From: Desulfosporosinus sp.
GTDB lineage: Bacteria; Bacillota; Desulfitobacteriia; Desulfitobacteriales; Desulfitobacteriaceae
Assembly (NCBI GenBank): GCA_031292075.1
Contig: JARLHW010000007.1
Coordinates: 1 to 64,000, forward strand
Length of the DNA stretch: 64,000 nucleotides
Direction: 5' to 3'
Shown here: piece by piece, positions 29,388-40,597 of the stretch
Numbering within the stretch: the stretch's first letter is position 1
Layout: every line of letters starts with the position of its first letter
The notes under the pieces: model-generated
Databases searched by the model: none
Told to the model about the DNA's origin: nothing
Seen by the model: only the letters and a program-made list of their open reading frames with translations
Program-made: the position numbers and the translations under genes

Positions 29388-30740
29388 TTGATGAAGGTAG
29401 CAATTATCGGCGGCACGGGTTACGTTGGGCTAATTACAGGACTTGGCCTAGCCCTGCACGGTCATGACATTATCTGTATGGACACCGACACTAGGAAAAT
29501 TGCAGCTCTAAACAACCGTGAACTTCCGATCTATGAAGATGGTCTTGCAGAACTGCTTAAAGAAGCTACTGACAGAAATAAAGTCTTCTTCACGAATTGT
29601 CTACAGACAGCCGTAAATAAATCTGAAATAATTATGATTGCGGTCGGTACCCCTGAAAGCACAAACGGAGAAACAGACCTGTCCCATCTGATTCAGGCTC
29701 TTAAGTTAGTCGCCAACCTGATGGATAGTTACCGAACAATTGTAATCAAAAGCACCGTACCAGTGGGGACTTGCGACCTGGCAAGAACGATAATTAAGGA
29801 TAACCTGAAAAACCGATTTATACCTTTTGATATCGTTTCCAATCCTGAATTTCTTAGAGAAGGAAATGCCGTTAGAGATTTTCTCAATCCAGATAGAATT
29901 GTTATCGGAGTGGATAATCCTGAATCTGCAGTTATCATGAAAGAATTGTATCAGACCTTTAAGGTACCGATAGTTCTTACTGATACTAGGAGCGCAGAAA
30001 TGGTTAAGTATGCATGCAATGCCTACTTGGCTACCAGAATATCCTTTATCAACGAGATAGCCGAAATCTCTGAAAAGGTGAACGCCGATATCCACGCCAT
30101 ACTTGAGAGTATGAAGTTAGATAAGCGCATAGGGGGACTTTACCTTAACCCCGGTCCCGGCTTTGGCGGTCCCTGTCTTACCAAGGATTTAAAATCGCTC
30201 ATTAGTTTCGCTAGTAAGGCAAAAGCCGAGTTACCCTTATTTAAGGCGGTTTTAGAGAGAAACGAAGTGCAGATTAATAACATTATTAAATTTGTCATCA
30301 GTGAGCTCAAAGACATTCGAGGTCAGAAAATAACTGTTTTAGGGTTAAGCTTCAAGGCAGGTACAAACGACACCAGGAACTCGCCTGCCCTGCATTTACT
30401 TGAAAAATTAATCGACCCGAAAATACGGATCCACGTTTATGATCCCGTTGTAAAAAGCATCGAAGAACCGCTTAATTCCAGGGTATCTTTTTCTAAGAGT
30501 ATAGAGGAGGCCGTGCGTAACACAGATTGCTTAATTGTTATGACGGAATGGCCCGAATTTAAAGAATTAGACCTCGAGACGGTATATCATTTGATGAGAA
30601 ACCCTCTAATCGTTGATACTAGAAATATCTTTCCCTACAACAAGGCCCTTAGCCTAGGGTTCAGATACAAAGGGATAGGGATAGGGATAGGTATTGCATG
30701 TGCTGACAATAGCAATGGCACTTTAAAAAACATTATCTAA
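29388..30740 (+). CDS. UDP-glucose/GDP-mannose dehydrogenase family
   Basis: KVAIIGGTGYVGLITGLGLALHGHDI; GPGFGGPCLTKDLKSL; LGLSFKAGTNDTRNSPAL. Confidence 0.92.
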   Translation: MMKVAIIGGTGYVGLITGLGLALHGHDIICMDTDTRKIAALNNRELPIYEDGLAELLKEATDRNKVFFTNCLQTAVNKSEIIMIAVGTPESTNGETDLSHLIQALKLVANLMDSYRTIVIKSTVPVGTCDLARTIIKDNLKNRFIPFDIVSNPEFLREGNAVRDFLNPDRIVIGVDNPESAVIMKELYQTFKVPIVLTDTRSAEMVKYACNAYLATRISFINEIAEISEKVNADIHAILESMKLDKRIGGLYLNPGPGFGGPCLTKDLKSLISFASKAKAELPLFKAVLERNEVQINNIIKFVISELKDIRGQKITVLGLSFKAGTNDTRNSPALHLLEKLIDPKIRIHVYDPVVKSIEEPLNSRVSFSKSIEEAVRNTDCLIVMTEWPEFKELDLETVYHLMRNPLIVDTRNIFPYNKALSLGFRYKGIGIGIGIACADNSNGTLKNII

Positions 30741-30927
30741 CCAGACATAGAGTTCTATCATTTAACATTGAAAAATCCTTGAAACGCCTAATATGAGTCA
30801 CATTTCCGTTTCCCGTTGAAGCCAATTCGACGGGATTTGTTTTTACCCTTTTGCAACACTCATTGATAAGCAACATAAACTAGTAAAACTTCAGATGATT
30901 TTCTAACACCAGAAAAGAGGTGGTAGT

Positions 30928-32148
30928 GTGGCTATAACTCAATCTCCAAAAGATAATGGCTTAACTCCCAATGGAGACGTTGGACCAATTACTTCGCAGA
31001 CACCACAAATCAAAGATCGTGGTTACCAACTATACACCATTCAAAAAGGGGATACACTCTATAAACTATCATCAATATTCGAAATGAGTTTAAATGATCT
31101 AAATAAAGTAAATCCAGGGATTGACCCCTACAAGTTACAGCTTGGACAGCAGATTTGGGTTCAAAAAATCGACCCCAAACCAGTACTCAGCCGAACAGTT
31201 GCCGGATGGATTCCCTATTGGCTTCAAACTCAGACCCTTCGTTCCATAGAAAATCAATCTGATTTGTTCTCTACCCTTTCCCCCTTTTGGTATGAGGTAA
31301 CCATGTCTGGGGAAATCATAAAGTATCCTGACGCTGAGGATAGTGTTATCCTTTCTTTTGCCAAAATCCAGGGGATTAAAATGGTCCCTCTCATAACGAA
31401 CGCATTTAGTAGCGAACTAATCTCGACCGTTCTCAATGACCCTACTATTCGGCGAAACCACATCAACAATATCCTAAACATTCTTAGTCAAATGAACTAT
31501 GACGGGATCGACATTAATTACGAAAACCTGTTTGTGAGTGATAAAGAGATATTCGTTGTATTTCTACAGGAATTAAAAACGGCCCTTAACATAATAGGCA
31601 AGCAATTAGTGGTAACTGTGCATGCTAAGACCAACTCTAAAGGATTTTGGAGTGGTTCTGAAGCTCACGATTATGTAGGGATTGGCCAAACGGCCGATGC
31701 AGTCCGAATCATGGCGTATGATTTTCATTGGCTAGGTGCTGGGCCAGGCCCGATTGCCCCAGCTGATTGGGTTAATGGGGTACTAGCTTATGCAGTTTCG
31801 ACAATTCCCAAGAGTAAAGTTGTTCTCGGTATGCCGACCTATGGCTATGATTGGCCCTTAGGTCAAGTAGGTAAAGGTATTACCTATAATTACGCAATTT
31901 CTATAGCTAATACCTTTAATGTCCCAATCTTGGAGGATGCACAACTCGGACCGCACTTTACCTATTCTATCAATAACATTAGCCATGAAGTTTGGTTCTC
32001 GGATGCCAACTCCCTTGCAACGCTCTTGGATCTAGTTAATCAATATGATATTAATGGGATTTGTTTCTGGTACCTCGGCGCAGAGGATCCGAAGATTTAC
32101 AGTACTATACGTACAAAATTTATCACAAGCAGTTCTGGAACCACTTAA
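30928..32148 (+). CDS. LysM + glycoside hydrolase family 18 protein
   Basis: YTIQKGDTLYKLSSIFEMSLNDLNKVNPGIDPYKLQLGQQIWV; GH18 motif YDGIDINYENL. Confidence 0.88.
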   Translation: MAITQSPKDNGLTPNGDVGPITSQTPQIKDRGYQLYTIQKGDTLYKLSSIFEMSLNDLNKVNPGIDPYKLQLGQQIWVQKIDPKPVLSRTVAGWIPYWLQTQTLRSIENQSDLFSTLSPFWYEVTMSGEIIKYPDAEDSVILSFAKIQGIKMVPLITNAFSSELISTVLNDPTIRRNHINNILNILSQMNYDGIDINYENLFVSDKEIFVVFLQELKTALNIIGKQLVVTVHAKTNSKGFWSGSEAHDYVGIGQTADAVRIMAYDFHWLGAGPGPIAPADWVNGVLAYAVSTIPKSKVVLGMPTYGYDWPLGQVGKGITYNYAISIANTFNVPILEDAQLGPHFTYSINNISHEVWFSDANSLATLLDLVNQYDINGICFWYLGAEDPKIYSTIRTKFITSSSGTT

Positions 32149-32696
32149 ACTCGTCCCCTTTGCTGATATTGCTCATTTTAAGAAGCATTCTCAGAATTCA
32201 TTGATAGCTCCTGCAGATACCCCATGCTCTCCATGGGGCATCTTATTGTTTAGAACTCGTTTCTTCTCTTCACTCGTCATTGAAATCTACGTATTTGTTC
32301 TTCAAGCTCAATATTGAGGTTATCCCTTACAAAGCATGAAAAAATATCCATAGCCCTCATGGTCCTTCGAAGGACTTTTTCGACCCGAGCAATTGCGTAT
32401 GTAATGCATCAGTGGTAACGACCTTCACACTCAGATCTAAATTATCTAATAGTAATTAAAACTCAGTAATTTTCGTTGTTTTTTTCGCTACCAATTTTTT
32501 GAGCAACCACCACCCCTTTGTGGATTAAGGCGCTAACAAATGTACCGGTTTCCCCCCCGCTTTTTTTGAGCCTTTTAGCTTTTAACATCCACTGCAATAG
32601 CCTCAGGACCGCTTTGCTCTAATTGGGGTGAGCGTTGGGTACCATTTTGGTACCAGTTAACTTGAACGAATCTACTTTCCTGTGGTCAATTTTATG

Positions 32697-34927
32697 GTTC
32701 AATCCACGCACCCGCACCATACCGGGAGCGACAAGGCGTGTCGTGGAATAAACGTGATAATGAGTGGATTTCAATCCACGCTCCCATACCGGGAGCGACT
32801 ATCTTTAAGCGCGACGATTACTGGATTCTGCTTATTTCAATCCACGCTCCCATACCGGGAGCGACTGGATAGGCGCTCTTTATGGGCGCTTATCCTTTTA
32901 AATTTCAATCCACGCTCCCATACCGGGAGCGACGATCAATTCATATTCACCACAATTGAAGATCTCATGATTTCAATCCACGCTCCCATAACGGGAGCGA
33001 CAAATGGTCTTTTGATAACACTATGGAGGTCTATAATTTCAATCCACGCTCCCATACCGGGAGCGACCGCTCCATTTGTCATCAAGGTAAACCACAGTCA
33101 AGACATTTCAATCCACGCTCCCATACCGGGAGCGACGAGGTTTTGGCCTACGCCCGTAATAATCAATCATCGATTTCAATCCACGCTCCCATACCGGGAG
33201 CGACCATTCCTGACCGCTCTAGAGGGCCTGGATTAAATATTTCAATCCACGCTCCCATACCGGGAGCGACTTTTTATTCAGTTTAACAAGTTTTGCTTCA
33301 AGAGTAATTTCAATCCACGCTCCCATACCGGGAGCGACCCAATGTAACACAAGTACATTTTGTTACATTCAATTTCAATCCACGCTCCCATACCGGGAGC
33401 GACTATACGCCGATATGTTTTTTGCGCCCACTGATATATTTCAATCCACGCTCCCATACCGGGAGCGACCGTTCGTACGCAACGCATGTAAATATGAGAG
33501 AGGATATTTCAATCCACGCTCCCATACCGGGAGCGACACACTTGGATCATGCACTGCTAAGGTGTACGAGATTTCAATCCACGCTCCCATACCGGGAGCG
33601 ACAGGGCGCACTGGGCTTATTTTATGGGTAGCAAAAAATTTCAATCCACGCTCCCATACCGGGAGCGACAAGCACCGATTACGACGAGAGAAGAATTGTT
33701 AATCATTTCAATCCACGCTCCCATACCGGGAGCGACACATGAATAGTCCCATCAATAATAGTAATAACATATTTCAATCCACGCTCCCATACCGGGAGCG
33801 ACTGGATTTACCAAAAATTTATGCAATAATGGAATATTTCAATCCACGCTCCCATACCGGGAGCGACTGATTGTGATTTGTTTAGTCCGACTGATGCGCA
33901 GAATTTCAATCCACGCTCCCATACCGGGAGCGACTAGAGGATTCACGCGACATTTATGAGCTTGTGGCATTTCAATCCACGCTCCCATACCGGGAGCGAC
34001 TTATTGCGCTCGCTCCGTCGGTGATCCCCCCAGCATTTCAATCCACGCTCCCATACCGGGAGCGACCAAATTAAGAATGACGCTCAAGGTGTTAGCTGAG
34101 ATTTCAATCCACGCTCCCATACCGGGAGCGACAAAAGCATTTAAAGTGGCTAGGGATTGGAGAATTATTTCAATCCACGCTCCCATACCGGGAGCGACTT
34201 ACGATGCATGTATCGGGATGCATTTGACTAAAAAATTTCAATCCACGCTCCCATACCGGGAGCGACATATCCCTTGAGCAAGTCGAGCGCTTCACCGATA
34301 ATTTCAATCCACGCTCCCATACCGGGAGCGACTCGGGGTGTAATCGGGGTGTATTGGGGTGTAAGAATTTCAATCCACGCTCCCATACCGGGAGCGACAC
34401 CTGTAGCGGTGGTACAATCTCAGGCGGTAGTCATTTCAATCCACGCTCCCATACCGGGAGCGACGGAGCGACAGGAATGCTGGATGTTGCTTTTGCTATT
34501 TCAATCCACGCTCCCATACCGGGAGCGACTGTTATTTTTTAAGTGGTGCGGACGGAGGGATTTATTTCAATCCACGCTCCCATACCGGGAGCGACTATCT
34601 GAAGGCTCTTACCTGGCTCGGGAAAATGATTTCAATCCACGCTCCCATACCGGGAGCGACTGACGAGGAAATGGAGATTCTTCAGTCCTTGTCAATTTCA
34701 ATCCACGCTCCCATACCGGGAGCGACTCCGGTTGTCAATACGTTAACAAGTGATCCGGACGATTTCAATCCACGCTCCCATACCGGGAGCGACAAAGCCC
34801 TATGTACGCAGTCGCCAAATTACTAATATTTCAATCCACGCTCCCATACCGGGAGCGACCGGGACAAGGACGGGAACGGAGATCACTTCGTTGGTATTTC
34901 AATCCACGCTCCCATACCGGGAGCGAC
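32697..34927 (-). CRISPR. Type I-C CRISPR array, 34 repeats / 33 spacers by hand count; leader side at the high-coordinate end
   Basis: Repeat ATTTCAATCCACGCTCCCATACCGGGAGCGAC (32 nt; crRNA-sense GTCGCTCCCGGTATGGGAGCGTGGATTGAAAT), spacers mostly 33-36 nt; terminal repeat at 32697-32732 degenerate. Confidence 0.98.
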
Positions 34928-35094
34928 AGCAAAAAGTCACAAGAATTCAATGAACCTTGGTATGTTTTTCCTATTTTTTACATTTTTATTGTGGTATACA
35001 TCACTCCTGCAGTATATTTCTATTTTTTACAGTACATTTCACCCTATTTATGGTGCGAATGCTCCAATGGTTTTCTGTTAGCTATGCATTCGCA
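34928..35094 (-). promoter_or_regulatory. CRISPR leader region
   Basis: AT-rich non-coding DNA between cas2 and the non-degenerate end of the array. Confidence 0.75.
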
Positions 35095-35385
35095 CTAAAT
35101 TATAAGTGTGCCCTCAACATCGAAAGACTCCTTTGCCCCTACATGCTCAACCTTACTTTTATAATTATTTCCTAAAAAATAATACCGTAGGCTATCGGTA
35201 TTCTTGTCAATGATTTGCTCAAGTTTATGCTGAACCTCACGAAGCTTAGCCGCATCGAGTACACACTCAAATACAGAATTCTGAACACGTTGACCATAAT
35301 TCACGCATTGCTTCGCAACTTGGCGCAAACGTTTCCTTCCAATCGGGGTTTGTGTATTTACATCATAAGTAATAAGTACTAAAAT
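35095..35385 (-). CDS. cas2: Cas2 (apparent ATT start at 35383-35385)
   Basis: (M)LVLITYDVNTQTPIGRKRLRQVAKQCVNYGQRVQNSVFECVLDAAKLREVQHKLEQIID...; RBS GGTGAG upstream; the ORF track starts only at an internal TTG. Confidence 0.88.
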   Translation of the reverse strand: MLVLITYDVNTQTPIGRKRLRQVAKQCVNYGQRVQNSVFECVLDAAKLREVQHKLEQIIDKNTDSLRYYFLGNNYKSKVEHVGAKESFDVEGTLII

Positions 35386-35395
35386 GCCATCTCAC

Positions 35396-36427
35396 CTACT
35401 TCCACATAAAAGTCGGATATCCGTCCAAATCACCACGCATAAACCTAGCAAGCAGCATTGCTTGAGCATAGGGTACAAGCCCCCATTCTAATTTTTCTTG
35501 TAAAAATGGATGAGTAATTATTTCCTGTTTCTTACTTTGCCAAGCTTTTAAAATATCTTTTCTTGTATCGTCATCCATATTAACTGCGCCGTTTTCCTTT
35601 TGGGTAAACCCATCAGCATTCACTTCTCGTTTATTAATTAAAGAAATAACAAACCGATCAGCATAAACCGTACGTAATTCCTCCATCATATCCAGAGCAA
35701 GCGAAACCCTTCCAGGTCTATCACGATGTAAAAATCCGACATAAGGATCAAGTCCGACCGTTTCTAATGCAGCGGCAACATCATGCGCCAATAGTGTATA
35801 AACAAAGGACAACATTGCGTTAACATTGTCAAGAGGGGGACGTTTATTCCGAGAGTGAAAATAAAAGTGTTCTTTTTGTTGAAGAATCAAATCATCAAAT
35901 ACTCTGAAATATTGCGCAGCAGCTTCCCCCTCAAACCCTCGAAGTTGCTCTAAATCCTGACTTTCTTCAACTAACTTCAAAGAATTTACAAGTGTTTTGC
36001 AAACTCCCTTTAATTTATCCACATCCAACCTTGCTGCGTGATCCCGAGTTGCACGCTCAACAACCCACCGGGCATTATAAATTTTTCCCAATATAAAATA
36101 TTTTGCGATTTTATGACTTTCAACAATATCATCAGAAAGTCTATATTGAGTCTTTCTTAAAGTGACATTGCCTTTAATCTCCCCGACTACCCTCCCAAGG
36201 AATTTTCCACTTTGTTTCATAAAACTCAAGGCAATATTACGTTTTGCGCACGCACCCATTAAAGCTGGGCTTGCACCAGTATAGCCAAAGGCAATAATAC
36301 CTTCAAGATTATGCAAGGGAATTCTTAAAAGTTCCGCTTCATCCTTCAAAATCACAATATTTTCTCCATCAAGGGATAAATAAGTATTTGGAGAAGTAAC
36401 ATAGAGCGTATTTAATAGTTTTCTCAT
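35396..36427 (-). CDS. cas1: Cas1, type I-C
   Basis: NTLYVTSPNTYLSLDGENIVI; GFEGEAAAQYF; LAHDVAAALETVGLDPYVGFLHRDRPGRVSLALDMMEE. Confidence 0.96.
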   Translation of the reverse strand: MRKLLNTLYVTSPNTYLSLDGENIVILKDEAELLRIPLHNLEGIIAFGYTGASPALMGACAKRNIALSFMKQSGKFLGRVVGEIKGNVTLRKTQYRLSDDIVESHKIAKYFILGKIYNARWVVERATRDHAARLDVDKLKGVCKTLVNSLKLVEESQDLEQLRGFEGEAAAQYFRVFDDLILQQKEHFYFHSRNKRPPLDNVNAMLSFVYTLLAHDVAAALETVGLDPYVGFLHRDRPGRVSLALDMMEELRTVYADRFVISLINKREVNADGFTQKENGAVNMDDDTRKDILKAWQSKKQEIITHPFLQEKLEWGLVPYAQAMLLARFMRGDLDGYPTFMWK

Positions 36428-37095
36428 TCATCAACCTCAATCTGCAAGATATTCTTCTTCATATAAGCAAGAGCTGATGGATTTTTACATAACCTTGGCA
36501 TACAAAGCTCGCTAAGTGAACATGCTTTGCAGCTTTTAGATATTTTTACTTTAGGGGTATATCTCCGATCATATAATTCATGCATCTCTTTACATATAGA
36601 TCTTACTTGCCCCCGGACCTCGTCGTCTAGGATAATTTTCAGTCTTCTTTTAGTCTCTCCATAGAATAAAAAGGCTTCAGGAATAGCACACAATAACATT
36701 TCCTCAAGACACATAGCTTGTGCACATAGTTGTAACACATCAGAATTATCTGTCTTAGGTTTACCACGTTTATACTCCACAGGAACTGGCTTATAAGTTC
36801 CTTCCCTACCAAATATATTTACTCCATCTGAAGCCTTATGTAATTCAACAACGTCACAAGTCCCAGTTATTCCTAATGAGCGCGAAAAGATTCCCATGCC
36901 CCGAGAAACAATCAAATCCCCACGCTTTTCTTTAATGGTGCCGTCATGTGTTTTCTCATGAAGAATTTCGCCCTCAATTGTGCGAAGATTTTCTTGCCAT
37001 TGCTGTTCGATGTGTATTAATGCCCATTGACGTTTACAAAATACAAAGTGCTGTATCCCAGACAACAGTAGAAAATCTTCCTCTTGATACTCCAT
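36424..37095 (-). CDS. cas4: Cas4 exonuclease
   Basis: LLLSGIQHFVFCKRQWALIHIEQQW; C-terminal Cys cluster CKACSLSELCMPRLC. Confidence 0.94.
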   Translation of the reverse strand: MEYQEEDFLLLSGIQHFVFCKRQWALIHIEQQWQENLRTIEGEILHEKTHDGTIKEKRGDLIVSRGMGIFSRSLGITGTCDVVELHKASDGVNIFGREGTYKPVPVEYKRGKPKTDNSDVLQLCAQAMCLEEMLLCAIPEAFLFYGETKRRLKIILDDEVRGQVRSICKEMHELYDRRYTPKVKISKSCKACSLSELCMPRLCKNPSALAYMKKNILQIEVDE

Positions 37096-37097
37096 CT

Positions 37098-37964
37098 TTA
37101 TATTCCATCATATACTTCTGGGGATAGTCCGTCTAATGTTTCAATAGAGATACTGTAACCATCAATACTTTTCGGTATTTCAGCAGTTGGCACAACCCGC
37201 AAACTTCTGTGTACCTTTGCCGAAGAATATTGACCCATCTGCGAATTATGTTTCCACCAATACAACTTACAAACCTCCATGCTACCATCAGGACGAGCAG
37301 AGGAGCAATCATTCTCAAAAAGGGTAATCAACGCCTTTTTAATAAGTTCACTATCCTCCTGACTAAAACCTGTCTTTGTAGCCAGCTGTGTATTAATGCT
37401 TCCATAAATCACGTAAACGCCAAACTCGACCCTATGCTTCATACCCATTGTATCAGGACTTTTCTTATCGGGGTCTTTCCCTGTTTCACCGTTAACACTT
37501 TTTGTGATTTGCATGCTTGATATTTCAATTGGCGAAATACTTACTGCCGAATGAATTGAAACTGGCCCTCTTATACCTATTGAAACAGAATTATCATCCT
37601 CTCCCTTTTTAAAGGCAAAAACTTGTCCAAAGCTTCGAACATCAATCCATTTATTACAAGCTATTACTGCATATTGTTCCTTATCCTTGCTTAATTTTTT
37701 AAGTTCCGCACAACCATCGGCCCTATCCTTCAGGCTTCTAAAACCATCTGATCGTCTTTCATCCGATTGCACAAATATTTCATGGCCCATATCCTGCAAA
37801 CGATTACGGATTTTTCTCTTGATACAAACATCAGAAATTTCGCCAAAACCTTCGTAATTTTCCCTGGGTCTATTTCCATTTAATGGATCACCGTTAGGGT
37901 TAGCGTTTTTCACTGAAATAACAACCGCAAAATCGATCTTGTTGACAAAATTACTCATGTTCAT
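37098..37964 (-). CDS. cas7c: Cas7c/Csd2, operon A
   Basis: NKIDFAVVISVKNANPNGDPLNGNRPRENYEGFGEISDVCIKRKIRNRLQD. Confidence 0.95.
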   Translation of the reverse strand: MNMSNFVNKIDFAVVISVKNANPNGDPLNGNRPRENYEGFGEISDVCIKRKIRNRLQDMGHEIFVQSDERRSDGFRSLKDRADGCAELKKLSKDKEQYAVIACNKWIDVRSFGQVFAFKKGEDDNSVSIGIRGPVSIHSAVSISPIEISSMQITKSVNGETGKDPDKKSPDTMGMKHRVEFGVYVIYGSINTQLATKTGFSQEDSELIKKALITLFENDCSSARPDGSMEVCKLYWWKHNSQMGQYSSAKVHRSLRVVPTAEIPKSIDGYSISIETLDGLSPEVYDGI

Positions 37965-39867
37965 TCTCCCCTTCATTAATTTTCTCTAACTTCTTTTTTT
38001 GACTTTCTTCAATCCGTTGTCTTTTTTCTTCAATAAAAACTTGCCTTTGACAGTAATATCCTAAAATATAGCTATCCTCTAATTTCTTTTGACTTGTAAA
38101 TTCCTCGTAGGGTAGCATATCGTTAACCTTAGTCATCAGCTCCGTTAAACTTACAGCCTTTGATCCTAATCTTAGCATATAAGGCTTAAGCTTATCTGTA
38201 ATAATACCCCAGGTCTTATAGGGGTGAATTTTAAATTGATGCATTAATCTTTCAGCATTAGTACCTCTTTTCTCCCCTCCTGCATATAAGGCATATTCTT
38301 CAATTTGCTGCGCAATAGCTAAAAGCCGTCCAAAAATATAGCTTCTATCCGTCTGACTTTCATCAAGAGACATATCCCATTCCTCCCTAAATTTATCATA
38401 TCTATATTTCTTAATCAGAGCACAAGTTATCGTTAAGGCTTTCTCCCATTCCCAGTTTTCCATTGAGATCGGATTTGAAACACGATTTACCGATGAATTA
38501 ACGAGGTCATAGGGTAATCTAGCACCATCAATAATACAAGGTAATAATCTCTCAACCGTTGTCTTTTTTAACTTGTCACTTACTTTATCTCCATAAGCAC
38601 CAAATGTTATATCTCTTGGAGATGGAGAACCAATAAACGTAATATACTTAGATTTTGGTTTCCCTTTCTCGTCAAGCCCATCGCTTACTTTTTTATAAGA
38701 GTGCTTCCAAATACAAGTTCCATGCCAACGTTCAATTCTATTTAAGAAATCCTGGCCATCGAGCTCACGGTAATAGGTTATCGATAAGCGTCCTATTGTT
38801 GCCGCATCCAGTCCCATGATTACAATTTCAGCCTTTGTATCTAAATCACACCCATAACCTGCGATCGCCCTGTTCAATCGCTTCGCAAATTCCTTTTCTG
38901 TTGAAACCGTTGGAATCTCTTCTTCACCAAACATACTATCCTGAGTATCATCCATAATTTGTGGCAACACCTGGTTTTTCGTTCCCCAAGCGATGACCAC
39001 CTGATCTCCATTTTTATAGCCTTGTTTATCTATCAGCCAGCGTAAGGCATTATGCGCCTTTTGCGTCGTTTCGTACCCAACTCTCACAACTTGAGTTTTA
39101 TCCACCAAGCGTCCTCGATAAGTAAATCCCTCAGTATCATTTGCCGAAATCAGCTTTGACTTATCGCCTGTGTTTCTAACTTTGGCAGGGTGTTTATCTG
39201 AACAAGGGATTGCTTGTCCTTTGACATAACACAAATCCACTTCTTGTTGGATGCTTAAATAGTAATTAATATAGCTTTCATAGACCTGCTTATCCAGCCA
39301 GATTGCTGATTCTCTCTCTCCTGAAATTTCCACTTTAAATCTTACAAAAGCATCACTTTGATCACTTGCTCCCATCTTCACACCTTTAGAAAGGAGGCCT
39401 TTATCGTCACATGATATAATCCTTTGTTTAATTAAATCTGAAATAAGTGTTTTCTTTTTTAAGTAGATTAAAACTGCCCTAACTTTTCTATTGCAGTAAC
39501 TAGAATTGCACCAACCCTCAAGTTGCTCTATGTATTGATTGTAGAATTCTTGGCCATTTTTCTTCTCTACATATCTTATATAATCCCCAGCAACATATTG
39601 TAATTTATCACAGAGAGGGTGGGGTGTTACACCATTGCTTCTTGTTGCAGAATCTTCAGTTACAGGAATAATTGTAACCGTTTCCTCTTTGTTCAGGGCT
39701 CTTGCGCTTAAGAAATCTCCATCTCCATTAATAATAAATTCTATCTGAGCATTTTGAGTAGAATGAGCAATAGGGAGAAGTGGCGTTTTCTTCTCATCTG
39801 TTCCAGCAACACCTACTTCATTGGTACAATTCTCATAGGTATCATACAGCTTATGAATCCAGCTCAA
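37951..39867 (-). CDS. cas8c: Cas8c/Csd1, operon A (probable TTG start at 39865-39867; ORF track extends to 39921)
   Basis: (M)[13 protein letters not shown] start parallels operon B MSWVSSLCALYDTNAW; RBS AAGGAGGGAGAG. Confidence 0.93.
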   Translation of the reverse strand: MSWIHKLYDTYENCTNEVGVAGTDEKKTPLLPIAHSTQNAQIEFIINGDGDFLSARALNKEETVTIIPVTEDSATRSNGVTPHPLCDKLQYVAGDYIRYVEKKNGQEFYNQYIEQLEGWCNSSYCNRKVRAVLIYLKKKTLISDLIKQRIISCDDKGLLSKGVKMGASDQSDAFVRFKVEISGERESAIWLDKQVYESYINYYLSIQQEVDLCYVKGQAIPCSDKHPAKVRNTGDKSKLISANDTEGFTYRGRLVDKTQVVRVGYETTQKAHNALRWLIDKQGYKNGDQVVIAWGTKNQVLPQIMDDTQDSMFGEEEIPTVSTEKEFAKRLNRAIAGYGCDLDTKAEIVIMGLDAATIGRLSITYYRELDGQDFLNRIERWHGTCIWKHSYKKVSDGLDEKGKPKSKYITFIGSPSPRDITFGAYGDKVSDKLKKTTVERLLPCIIDGARLPYDLVNSSVNRVSNPISMENWEWEKALTITCALIKKYRYDKFREEWDMSLDESQTDRSYIFGRLLAIAQQIEEYALYAGGEKRGTNAERLMHQFKIHPYKTWGIITDKLKPYMLRLGSKAVSLTELMTKVNDMLPYEEFTSQKKLEDSYILGYYCQRQVFIEEKRQRIEESQKKKLEKINEGENEHE

Positions 39868-40597
39868 TAATCTCTCCCTCCTTATCAAACTCTGGATATC
39901 TTCTGAAATTATTTTCATCAAACACCTTAGGCCTCATGGCTGAAAGTTCGCGTTTAATGGTGCAATCCTCAGGCCTCAAAAATTCAATATAGCCATTGTC
40001 CATCACGGGTGTCCAAAGCCTTGCTGTAAGTTTGTCCTCCCCTGATTCATCGGGATAATCAAAGCCATGAAACATTAGTCCAAAAGAAAGCGACCCATAA
40101 CTATCGTAGGCACCCTCTCCCTCACCAAATTTACAGGGTTCTACATATCCCTGGCATTCCCTAGTTCCCAAGAAAATATCCCGTCTTCCACCACATTTGA
40201 TCATTCGTTTAGCGATTAGATAATGCTTGTTCTCATTTCTATCCTGCTCTAAATTGGGACGATTATAGTTCCACTCGAAATGAGCCCTTACTTGATATTC
40301 AACATTTACCAGGTATGTATAAATGGATAGGGTGTTCCCTCCATTGAAATTAACGGGACGTATGCCCTGGGATTGAGTTTTAATCAAATTCATCACACGC
40401 ACTTCATCAAGTATCCATATTAAGGTTGGCTTCCAATATACACCTTCCAATATCCCTTTAAGCGCTTGATAGGTTGGTACTTGATATGAGAATTTTTCTC
40501 CTCCAACTCTATTAATGGGATCACTGAAAAGTGCATATCGCCCACTAACTTTAAATTCAACACTATTTTCTTTCTCCAATAAACTCACCCTCCTCAA
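39851..40597 (-). CDS. cas5c: Cas5c/Csd5, operon A
   Basis: [56 protein letters not shown]. Confidence 0.95.
   Translation of the reverse strand: MRRVSLLEKENSVEFKVSGRYALFSDPINRVGGEKFSYQVPTYQALKGILEGVYWKPTLIWILDEVRVMNLIKTQSQGIRPVNFNGGNTLSIYTYLVNVEYQVRAHFEWNYNRPNLEQDRNENKHYLIAKRMIKCGGRRDIFLGTRECQGYVEPCKFGEGEGAYDSYGSLSFGLMFHGFDYPDESGEDKLTARLWTPVMDNGYIEFLRPEDCTIKRELSAMRPKVFDENNFRRYPEFDKEGEIIELDS

Noticed and set aside
32682-34953. Many ORFs with ISIHAPIPGAT / FNPRSHTGSD / FQSTLPYRER / SLPVWERGLK motifs
   Set aside because: They are translations of the CRISPR repeat in different frames, not genes.
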